From Gonium pectorale (Eukaryota > Chlorophyta > Chlorophyceae > Chlamydomonadales > Volvocaceae), in NCBI GenBank assembly GCA_001584585.1, contig LSYV01000022.1, positions 1,183,360 to 1,223,613 on the forward strand: a stretch of 40,254 bases of DNA, given 5' to 3'. Position 1 is the first letter of the stretch, and each line of letters begins with the position of its first letter. The notes under the pieces were generated by a model. The model ran no database searches. It was not told where the DNA came from and saw only the letters and a list, made by a program, of their open reading frames with translations. The translations under genes and the position numbers were made by a program. Of the stretch, positions 31,250-40,254 are shown one piece after another.

Positions 31250-32209
31250 ATGAGCCTGAGTTCCTGGATAGCCGACTGGGGCCTCGGGTCGGGCGATGCC
31301 TTCGCCGCTGAGCTCAGCGGCCACGGCCGGAGGATCCTCGCCAGCCGGGTGGTCGGAGTCGGAGTGGGCGTGTTCCTCATCTTCTTCTTCCTGTAAGAGC
31401 TCGGTCCTGGGGCAAGGAGTCGCTGCGGGCCAGCGTGTATCGTGACACGCACGCAAATTCTCACAGGGCCCTTTCCCTTGTTATCTGCGCCGTCGGCTCA
31501 CGATCTAAGTATCGATGGTAGGTGTCCAGCGGGGCTGGACTGGCGGAGCTTTCGCAGCCTGTCAATGTTGCGGAGGTGATTGAAGCTTTGTCCACACGCA
31601 CGCACTACCGCTGGGCCCGTATGGGGCACGATCTGATGCACATATGCTGCAATGCCATGTTATGCTGTAAGCTCTATGTTATGTTGCTGTTGGGCTCATG
31701 ATGAGCTGGTGACGGCTCATCCCTTCGTGCCCACACACAGGGCAATTTACGTTGGGTCCACAGCCATGTTCGGGATTGTGGCGCTCATCCTCATAGCGTC
31801 TCCAAAGGGCTCGAAACCTGTGAAGCCTCCAGAGGTAGGCTTGCGGCGGTCATCGGATGCCCTTGGATATGGCATTTGCTCTTTCGCAATTGACAAGACT
31901 TTGCTCGTCCCCGGGTCTTCCGAGGTGCTGGTTGCTGAGTAGTGTTGGCCCGACTCTATCGGTGCAGCTACGTCGTTTGGCACCGCACGTGTAAGCACTG
32001 CGTTGTAACTTATGTCTCCAACGCACATCCCTTGCGCATGACCACCACAGGGCTACGATCAAACAGTCGTCCCCATGGTTATCATCATGGCGCTGACAGT
32101 GCTGGGCGTCCTTTTGGGGGCTGTCGGGCTGCTTGTCTTTCACGTGCTGCCACCTGTGTACGCAAGACCGTTGAGCTACCACCTGGATGTACTGGAAATG
32201 CAACGCTGA
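31250..32209 (+). CDS. TMEM218: TMEM218-like transmembrane protein (ciliary transition zone)
   Basis: TMEM218 is a small membrane protein of the ciliary transition zone, linked in humans to Joubert and Meckel syndromes. Model: join 31250..31392, 31741..31834, 32051..32209, giving 131 residues (human about 115). After a 30-residue N-terminal region there are three hydrophobic segments: VVGVGVGVFLIFFFLAIYV, then STAMFGIVALILIASP, and MVIIMALTVLGVLLGAVGLL. The end FHVLPPVYARPL matches the family's closing motif (human YVLEPIYAKPL, from memory), and the GVGxGVF start of the first segment also matches. Exon 1 ends in phase 2 at CT before GTAAGA, where an unspliced reading stops at once. No nearby TGTAA was found. 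A CDKL-like kinase, another likely ciliary gene, lies 5 kb away. Confidence 0.85.
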
Positions 32210-33008
32210 TAAAGATGTGTGGCATGGCTTAGGCCGCCTGACTTGATCCTCTGACCGTTCTAGGCGTGCATGGCTGTGTAGGTACCAATGATTACAACGG
32301 ATGATCTGCATTGCAGGATGTTGTGGCATGATGTTGACGTGACCCCGCTTGTTCTGCGGGGAGATGGCTAAATGCAGGATGTCGGACTGCAAAGTAGATG
32401 ACGCTTTGTGCTCACAGGTTTAACGATAATGTAGGACTTGAACGGAATGGCCTTGCTAACGTGATGCGCTCATTTTGCTTGCTTTGCCAGTGACTCGGCA
32501 TTGTGGTGGCTGGTGACAGACTGATGCTGCCGGTGACAAGGTGCACGTTACACGTATGCTGCCAGCGAAGAGTACCAGGGCTTGCCATTGGACGATATCA
32601 AGGGAACCGCGTGACTAGGTGCAACTGTGCACATTCGTCACCTGGGCCAGTGTATCATTTTGGAAGGCGACCATCGGCCCTGCCATTCCTTCAACTCATG
32701 AAGACGCAAAGGCTCAGCCCTGCCAGTTGTTCGCGGTGCTGGAGTACAAGTCTGCACTAAGGGCACTGCCTCGGCGATGGCAGATGGCACTCTGTCCCGG
32801 TAGCTGCCATACGTAGGGCGGGACGCCCATTATACAGGCCTGATCTACACGTCATATCCGTACTCCTTGCTGCCGAGTGAGAGGCCGCATAAAACCCACA
32901 GATGGTCGGCCAAGGCTGCGTGCTTCGCGGGTGCATTTGCAGTCAGCCATGCCATCGCGGACTACCCCAGGACTTCCATAGGACTGCCGCGCTAGGCCAC
33001 GTCAGCCT
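32210..33008. other. Convergent 3' region of TMEM218 and the 33009-35028 gene
   Basis: No gene is supported. It contains TTACA (32548-32552), usable as polyadenylation signal by the minus-strand gene. Confidence 0.55.
32548..32552 (-). terminator. Polyadenylation signal TGTAA of the 33009-35028 gene
   Basis: TTACA on the plus strand, the first after the stop codon at 33009-33011. It gives a 3' UTR of about 460 nt. Confidence 0.45.
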
Positions 33009-35028
33009 TCATGCGCTCCAGACACCGACCTCCGGCTTGTTGCTGCCGCGGTGGTGGTTGGGATGGTCCCGCCCGCGGCCCTTCTTGGCACAGCCCTGAG
33101 GCCGCTGAATCCGGATCTCGTAGCGCTCACAGCCGTCGGCGTCCTCCATGTGCCGCAGGACCAGCCCGCCCGAGCCTTCCTTGTCTGGCTTGCTGGAGGA
33201 CCCCGGGTAGTTCCTGGGCTTGAGGTGAAGCTTGCCCTGCAAGCGGCAAGCACAGGATGCAGCAGCGAATAGGAAGGGCATGCTTTCTTATCCGTTGGGG
33301 AACAGGTCCGCCGAAAAAGCCGCAAGATTCGTTACATATCCAATGACGACGGAAAACTGCAGGTACGGGGGCTGTCGATGGGGCGAGCTAACAGGATTGC
33401 GTTAAGCGCCATCCACCAATTGAAACTTCCTCACGGTCTTCACTTGTCACATCGCCCCTAGCTCCTCGCAAAACACCTGTCAGCTCCACACGTGTCCGCA
33501 AGCGATGCATGTCGTAGTCACGGCACCTCAACACGACACACGTGGCACCTTTCAATCGACCATATAAGCGCATCCCATGGCCTAGGAAACGCTGTCACAC
33601 GCATGCACATACCGCAGTATGGTCACCGCTCTCACCTCGAACTCCTCCGCCATATCCAGGAGCTCCTCCAGCTCATCGCTGCCGAGCCGCTGCAGGCTGC
33701 CGTGGGGCTGCTGCGCGGCCGCCATGGGCCTTGCCACGCCGCCAGCGGGCGCCGCGGACGCTCCTGCGTCAGGCAGGAAGTGCATCGTATGCCGGCGTGC
33801 CACACCATCAATCCTACGGATGCGTTGCTGCGCGCGTGAATTGGACGGAAGCGGCGACTCATGCGCTGTCAGCTGCGGCATGCATCGGGCATAAAGAGGC
33901 TTCCCAGCACTCCGCTCTCCAGCCGGTGTGGGAACGGTGGCCCGCCACTACATGCAATTTTACCCCATACTTTTGAATCAATGTTACCCCATCCGTACCT
34001 TTGAGAGCCATCGCGGTAACACGCAGAGGTGGCCAGCGGTACGGAGCGTAAGGCTTGGGCGGCGGTGGGGTCGGGCGGGCAGGGGCGTACCGGCGGCGCG
34101 CCAGGCGGGCGCGCATCAGGCGGAACTGCAGCCCGGGTCGCTTCAGGCGGGCCGCCTGGGCCTTCATCTAAGGAGCAACGTGCAGTGGAGCAGGGTAACA
34201 GTGAGTCAGGGCATTGCAACGTGTGACCTACACGACCTGCATTGTCACCGCCTGATCACAATCACCGCCGGCGGAGTGGGCGGACCCCATACAACGCTAA
34301 CCGCTCGACACACCTTGCGCTTCGCCAGGGCGGCCTCCGACACCTTCGGCTTGGGCGTCGCCAGCGCCTCCGCCACCAAGCGCGGGAGTTGCGCGATGGC
34401 GGTCTGCAGGGCCGGCAGCTCACCCCTCTTGGCCGCCATGCAAGACAGACGCGCTTGGACGTGTTGCACGAGCGACTCGGTACGGTTCGGAAGGCACGCG
34501 GTGCTCTTGCTCCCAAGGCCACGTGCAACACTGCGGGGCAACAGCAGGTCAAGGGTGAGCACACCAGCTGCCATGCTGATAACGCTGCGCCCATCGGGCC
34601 TTCGAGGGCCGAGCGTTGGGCCCCTTGAGACGGCACGTTTGTGTCGCTCGGTGCGAGGCTGGACGGGTGGCGTAGCTGCGTGCAGGCTGACATGTACCAA
34701 CCAGCCAGGCTGCTCCCATCGCCAAGTGTTCTTACGTCTTCCAGTCTTGAGGCTCCGTTGTGCTGGGTTCGTGGCCCGCGCAGGTCATGTCTTGGTCACG
34801 GTCGTGCTCCTCGGACCCGGGTCCGGCGCTTGCGGACGCAGTGTCGGATAGTGGTCCCTCAATTGGGCCCTCGCAGCTGCAGAGTCCGCGAGACTGCTGT
34901 TGCCGCAGGGCATAAACCGTGTGCGCAGGCGCGCCTTGAGCCGTGAGCGTGTTCACGAATTCTTCATACAGACCTCGATACCGCCGTGTGTGCAAAAGGC
35001 ACAGACATTGAGTCTTAACATCTGCCAT
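33009..35028 (-). CDS. Unrecognised basic/acidic protein, five exons
   Basis: I do not recognise this protein. Model: complement of 33009..33236, 33636..33763, 33999..34167, 34314..34530, 34736..35028, giving 344 residues with consistent phases. Exon 1 (MADVKTQCLCLL, then a Ser/Glu-rich acidic stretch) joins exon 2 through AC-GTAAGA, a donor that contains an in-frame stop if unspliced. This first junction is the least certain, and the gene may instead start at the ATG at 34439 (216 residues). Exon 2 looks helical (ESLVQHVQARLSCMAAKRGE). Exon 3 is strongly basic (RLMRARLARRRYAP). Exon 4 has an acidic helix (SDELEELLDMAEEFE). Exon 5 has EGSGGLVLRHMEDADGCERY and ends basic (KPEVGVWSA). No signal peptide or membrane segment is visible, and the charge pattern would suit a nuclear protein. 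That is only an inference. Confidence 0.6.
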
Positions 35029-35077
35029 TGTGCGCCTGCTCGAGACTCGGGTGTAGTGGATGACTGGGGGAGGCAAG

Positions 35078-35083
35078 TTTATA
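35078..35083 (-). promoter_or_regulatory. TATA box candidate of the 33009-35028 gene
   Basis: TATAAA on the minus strand, 50 bases upstream of the proposed ATG at 35028. Its position supports 35028 as the start of the long model. Confidence 0.45.
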
Positions 35084-36023
35084 AGTGTATAATGCAATTT
35101 GCTATCTTGCTTTGGACAGCTGGCTGCGTGGTGGCGAAGCCCCGTTCTTAAGCGGTTTGGGAGTGGTTCCGCCAACTGCCATAAGCCCTGGCCTGCCTGA
35201 CCTTCCCAGGCAGGCGACGGTAGCCAGGCCAGTTTACAAAAGAAGTAGGTGTCACTTTGACAGCACCAGGTTCTAGGTAGCTGCTCGCGTTTGGTGGTCC
35301 GTTGCATTTAGGCACGGTTGCCATGTGTCACGGAGGTTGCTAGGCTCGGCAGCTTCCCATGGAGATGGTCGAAAGAATCACAGGGCCATCTTCCGAACTC
35401 ATCTGCGCTCCCATTGGACCTCAGGAGTCACAGGGAATTCTGATGTAGGAAACATGGAGGATATGCCACGTGCATGGCGTTCCAGCAATCAGGAAGAAGC
35501 AATAGCATGTCGCAGCTGCTCTTCATGCGTTACATCAGCAACATCTTCCAGCCAAGGGAAATGCCCCTCACGGCAAAAGCCATGCGTTATATATCCCTGC
35601 GTCTAAACGCTGTCAAGTAAAACCCTACTGGAAGTCCTACACAAAACAGGAGCACCAACACAGGAGTGCCTGGAAACACACGCAAAGATGCGGTTGTGTC
35701 CCCAGGAAGCACCGAGGCACTTCGTCAGCCAAGCCCAACAACGGCAGTATGACAGTGCAGACAGTTGTTCATACTGCACGAAGTCGCAAATAGGCCACTT
35801 GTTACGCCTAGCACGGGCGTTGCGAATGTACCGATACGTTCCCCCGACAGGCGCAGCGCGTTACACTTATGTACAGGTTCGCGCGCTGTCGCAACACACA
35901 CACGGATACACACGGCCATGAGACAATATGTCAAACCCGCTACCCTTGCCATGCCGCAGCAGGGCTCTGGCGTAGTCGGGCGCTGGCCTGAAAGCCAATA
36001 AACAGAATGAGGCCACATCAGTT

Positions 36024-36028
36024 TTACA
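36024..36028 (-). terminator. Polyadenylation signal TGTAA of the kinase gene
   Basis: TTACA on the plus strand, the first after the kinase stop codon. It implies a long 3' UTR of about 1.1 kb, so an unrecognised variant signal closer to the stop is possible. Confidence 0.35.
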
Positions 36029-37160
36029 CACACTCGCTCTGCATGATCCTGTTCCAGAACCTTGTTAGATTCAACATGCCTCGCCTCAGCTCAGATCCAA
36101 AGACACTGGAGACAGGCTATCCACCCACCGACTGTACTGTGCAGGAGGCTCTGCGTTGTACTTGCGTGCGTCTAGATGTGCCGAGCGAAAACAAGGCCAA
36201 TCCTGCCAGGGAACGCAGATGAGATCAAGCGCACCTCCCTACACCCGCGGCAACCTTCCATGCCGCCAGTATGCGTGTGAGATCCCGCTTGAACATTTAC
36301 GCCAGTGGTGCAGGGGCGCTGCCTACTAGCTGGCGCTGCGCGGCACGAAGTCAGCGGCAGCGGTCAACCTGTCCGTCACAGCCTCCTGCGCAAGCGGACC
36401 GAAGCCGCAACGGCCTCTAATAAATATTATTCAATGCTGTGAAACGCAACATGAAACTCTTTTCTCTCTGCGGTGTCAAGGTGAGCGCCTTCCTCAACAT
36501 AGCAGTCGTATGCGGCAATGATCCCTGCCGCCAGACATAGGCACCACACACAACCATACCAGATACGGAGGATTGATTCAAATGGCCATCCGCGATGACT
36601 TGGGAAACAGTACCTCGGAGTACACAAGAGACGTCACAGGCTGTGCCATGCCGCATGAACCCGCAACGGGGGTGGGTGCAACTGAGGATGCCGTGTCTTC
36701 CAGCCAATCTTTGACCAGTGCATCGAAAGACACAAGCTGAAGTGTCAACGAAGTCAACATATCACAGCCCACAATACCGATGAGCCGAGGGGAGGTCCGC
36801 GCCAGCTACTGGTCCTAGCGTGCAGGAACCAGCCATGCTGCTACACCCATATGCTGATCACTTCCATGGGTAACCGGATGGCCAAATCCTGCAGTCATAC
36901 CGGATAAAGAACATGCATTTTGCACCTTGACACGTGCAGCGCTTTGTAGAGCTTCACATGGAGAAACACAGGCTTCCGCTTGAGACACTGCTTCCGTCCA
37001 GTCCAACCAGCACGTCACCCTACGCCAGGCTCTGAATGTCACAACCATGTTAGCATCCAACCCCCTCGCCAACCTGCGTTTCCCTCTGCCACACTCAGCC
37101 GCGGCCAACCGAGCTCCCAGAACGCACATACCGGTACTGCGGCCCGCTCCTGCCAGTTCA

Positions 37161-40100
37161 TCATCCGAATACTTTCCTTATTGAAGCAAACACCTTCCTA
37201 ATAGGGCCCTTCTTACGGCCGGAAGCGCGCTCGCGGCCGCTGACCGACCCGCGGGTCGCATCCTGGCTGCAAGACGCCGCTGCTAGCATTGCCGAGGCAA
37301 CGGTGGCGGCGCTCATGGAGCGCTCATCGTCCGCCACTGCGGCGACGGAATCCCTCGCTGATGAACCCGAGGGGCAGCCAAGGACCGCGCTTACAGCTGC
37401 GCGCGCCACTGGGCCTCCCGCGCCCTGCTGGTAACCGCCGCCACACCGCTCTGGCGGCTGAGGGCTGGCAGCGCGGCTCAGTGCCGCAGCCATGCTGGCA
37501 GAGCAGGGCCCGCTGAGGGGAGCCTGGATGGAGGAGAACCGACTGCGCCGTGGCAGCGCCGAGTTCGGCGATGCGGCCATCGAGGCAACGACACCGGCAG
37601 CTGCCTTGCTGGCGCCCAACTGCGCCTGGGCGCCCACGCCCTCACCCGGGAGGCGGGATGCCGGACCTGCGGCTGCCGCGGTCACAGTCGCCATGCACGA
37701 GGGGCCAATGTGTACTCCAGTAACGGAAGCGCTGCTCCAGCCCGGCGGTCCGGCGCCTTGCGAAGCCTCATTCATGCTTGTTACCGTCGCCCGGCGAGCC
37801 TGGGGCTGCTCCCGCGGCGCCCGCTGGCCAAACATCCTGGAGCCTGCCGCAGCGGGGGGCTGCGGGCGGATCTGACCGTCCGGGTTGGCACCCTGCATGG
37901 CCCCGTGCCCGAGGCTGGTGGATGCGCCGCGCAGGGCCAGGCCCGGCTGCACGACCAGGTCAGAGCTCGTGGCGGCGCGGCGCGGCAGCGAGCCGAGGTC
38001 GCCCATGCCGTGACTGTGGGCCCGTGCCGAGGTCGCCCCCTTGTCTTCGCCCTCGGCTACGCTGTCCAATAGGAAGTTGGATACCGACGTGAAGAACGGC
38101 GGCATGTTGCCGGCCCAGGTTCCCAGGTGCGCATCCACCGCCGCGCTGATGTTGCTGCTGGGCGGGTCGACCAGCCGGCCCGGCTCTGGCGTGGCGGCCG
38201 GGCGGAACAGGCCCGGCGCAGGCGGGCCGGCGCGGAGCTTTGCCAGAGCCAGCGACGTCTCGCTCGCGTTTGCGTCAAAGGACGTGGTGGTACAATGCAA
38301 CAGCCGCATCGAGGCTGTCACCGAGGGCAGCTCGTACGCGCCGCCTCCGCCTCCGCCCGCAGAGACCAGCGCAACGGCCAGGGATGAGTCGAGCAGGCCG
38401 CCTGTCCCCGTGGCCGTCTCGTTGCGCGACCTGTAGCGGGAGGACGCCGGGTACGGCCATGCGGTTCGCGCCACCGCTGCCGCCTGGCTGGCGGCGCTGC
38501 TGTTGGCGCTGTCGCCGCTGGCGCCCTCGACGCCGTCGCAGGTCATGCCCGTCTCGTAGCGGTCTAGAGCAGTGTCGGACGCGGCCGCGCGCGTCAGGGT
38601 ACCGGCGCGGATGGCCGCCCGCAGCTCCGCGATCTTCCGCGGGCTTGGCACGTTGGGATACGGCTTGGCGTCGTGCGCCAGTCCGGCAGACGCAGGCAGC
38701 ACGTGCGGCCTGCTGCGGTCGGTCGCCTGCGGTCGGCCGTCACCCGTGCCGGTGCCGGTGCCAGCGGCGCTGCCCCCAGGAAACGCTGCGCCGGGCGCGG
38801 TCAGGGTGCGAGCGCCATCGTTGTGGCCATCGGCGCCAGGCGCACGCGGCATCGCCGCCGCGGCAGCGCCCTCCTCCAGGAGGCGGCTTGCGGGCGCGCT
38901 CGCCGAGCCCTCCACTGGCGGCATGTCCTGTCCGGGCGCAGATGCCGCCAGCTGCTCCTGCAGGCACGCCACCGCCCTGCGCGATTGCCGGGACCCGATG
39001 GCGTGTCCCGGTGCTGGCTCACACGGGGACAGCGGGCCAGCGTTGCCCGCATCACGCCGCGCGTCAACGCCGCCGGGGTCGCCAGCCGGGGCCTTCACGG
39101 CGGCGGCTGCGGAGCCCACAGCGGGGGGCTCCTGGTCGGGCGTCGGGGGCGTCGGCGGGTGGGAGGCCGCCTCCGGCGCCGCCTGCGAGGCGGCCGATGA
39201 CGGCTGGGAGCGCGCTGGCGCTGCCGCCGCACCGGGGTGCGCCGTCGGCTCCCGGGCGGCGTCGATGGCAGCCGCTGCCAGTGCAACACCCCGCGGTGCC
39301 TGGCTGACCGAAGAGGTAGCGGGAACCTCCGCGTGGGCGCCTTGGGGTACTTCCGGCGCCCGCTCGGACTGCGGCAGGCGCTGCCCGGTTGCGGTTGCGG
39401 TAGCGGCGGATTGCGGAGGCAACTGTGGAGGTGACGGCGTGGACGGCACCGGCGGAGGCGACACCGCCGGCGGCTGGGCGAAGATGTGCTGCAGTGACGT
39501 GCCTTCGATGAGGCGAGGCACGGACCAAAAGTACGGCAGCTGCAGCAGCTCGGCCGCCGTTGGCCTCGTCCGTGGGTCGGGTCGCAGGCAGGCGGTCAGC
39601 AGCTCCAGCAGGCAGGGGTCGCAGCGGGCGGGGAGCCGCTCACGAAGGGACCGGCCGCCCAGCGGCGCGCGAAGCAGCGGCTCCAGGTGCGGGTCGGTGG
39701 CGAGGATCCGCTCCTGACACTCGGGCAGCCCGTTGAAGCAGCGCATGACGCGCCACAGCTGGTCAAACGTGGAGGTGCCTGGCGGGGCGGGGCGGGGGAG
39801 CAGGCGCACGGGGGAGGGGTAATGGAGAGTGATTCGCGGTGGGGCCGGGGCGCGGACGGCAGGGTGAGGAAAGTAGAGGCACGAGAGTCCCAGATAGGTT
39901 GGTACTTCGAGGCCCGGCAGCAGACGGCGTGTGGGGTGTTCACAAACCCCAATGCAACGCCTCTGCCGCACCTTGAAACAGCGGCAGCCCCGTCGTCAGC
40001 TCGGCCAGCGTGCAGCCGAGCGACCAGATGTCGGTCGCAGGGCCGTAATCCTGGGCCAGGAGCACCTCTGCGGTGAAGCGGAATGGGAGAGCCCGAGGGA

Positions 40101-40254
40101 TCGCAGATCAGCCCGCAGGGCATAGGTGCCGCGCTGGAGAAGTGGTGCGAGCGAATCATCCACGCATCGAGGCCTTTCGAGGGACATGTACCGGTGGCCG
40201 TGGAGCTTGCTTGCCGCCACATGGGCGACCGCTGTTGCAAGCACGTACCAGCCC
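37161..40254 (-). CDS. CDKL-like serine/threonine kinase, C-lobe and long tail (5' end outside window)
   Basis: Partial gene. Model: complement of 37161..39778, 39972..40067, 40249..>40254. The middle exon carries kinase subdomains VIII-IX: EVLLAQDYGPATDIWSLGCT, LAELTTGLPLFQG. The last exon continues TSTFDQLWRVMRCFNGLPE and ends the C-lobe with LLTACLRPDPRTRPTAAELL and PYF. The DQLW.. and CLRPDP-R-T-LL-PYF patterns fit the CDKL branch of CMGC kinases, several of which control cilium length in Chlamydomonas (FLS and LF5 types, from general knowledge). After the catalytic domain comes a low-complexity tail of about 770 residues, rich in Ala, Pro, Ser and Gly. It ends in a basic repeat, GPIRKVFASIRKVFG. 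The upstream exon's last six bases (GGGCTG) end at donor GTACGT. Confidence 0.82.

Larger units (their letters stand above)
35029..37160. other. 2.1-kb AT-richer spacer
   Basis: It contains the promoter of the 33009-35028 gene (TATA-like box at 35078-35083) and the presumed 3' UTR of the kinase gene, with TTACA at 36024-36028. Open frames here are short, lack GC-ending codon bias and have no motif. I see no further gene. Confidence 0.5.

Noticed and set aside
35325..35606. 93-codon plus-strand open frame in the 35-37 kb spacer
   Set aside because: It has no GC-ending codon bias, no motif and no splice-linked partner exons.
38572..39717. 381-codon plus-strand open frame
   Set aside because: It is antisense to the long kinase exon, a mirror of its codon bias.

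Overview
The window looks like nuclear DNA of a volvocine green alga (Chlamydomonas and relatives). It is GC-rich, its genes are split by many short GT-AG introns, codons end mostly in G or C, the alga-type polyadenylation word TGTAA follows most genes, and a chloroplast phosphoribulokinase is present that is very close to, but from memory not identical with, the C. reinhardtii protein. No single exon-intron map is printed in the sequence. I built the gene models by joining open frames at GT/AG sites and checking that the phases agree and that family motifs are restored across junctions.

Layout from left to right: (1) 1-2167 minus, 5' part of a large low-complexity protein running off the left edge; (2) 2640-4939 plus, an alanine-rich, probably organelle-targeted protein, divergent from gene 1; (3, 4) 5355-7064 and 8895-10405 plus, a tandem pair of five-exon thioredoxins; (5) 11672-14192 minus, phosphoribulokinase in eight exons; (6) 16529-17088 plus, an Elongin-B-like ubiquitin-fold protein; (7) 17404-19501 minus, the R-SNARE SEC22, convergent and overlapping at the 3' end with gene 6; (8) 20426-28215 minus, a 17-exon REC8/RAD21 alpha-kleisin of 1087 residues; (9) 28732-30987 minus, a plastid-targeted protein of 342 residues, possibly of the DUF3598 lipocalin-like group; (10) 31250-32209 plus, TMEM218, a small ciliary transition-zone membrane protein, divergent from gene 9; (11) 33009-35028 minus, an unrecognised 344-residue protein; (12) 37161-40254 minus, the C-lobe and very long tail of a CDKL-like kinase running off the right edge.

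The genes do not form an operon. They are typical eukaryotic neighbours serving carbon fixation and redox (PRK, thioredoxins), membrane traffic (SEC22), chromosome cohesion (kleisin), ubiquitin-ligase assembly (Elongin B) and probably cilia (TMEM218, CDKL-like kinase). Spacers contain a dispersed repeat in three copies, a 705-bp segment bounded by perfect 25-bp inverted repeats, and other short repeats that no gene explains. I found no rRNA, tRNA or CRISPR array, and no system that is clearly new. The least explained items are the repeat family, the hidden last exons of the thioredoxin pair, the interlocked 3' ends of the Elongin-B-like gene and SEC22, and the unrecognised gene 11.
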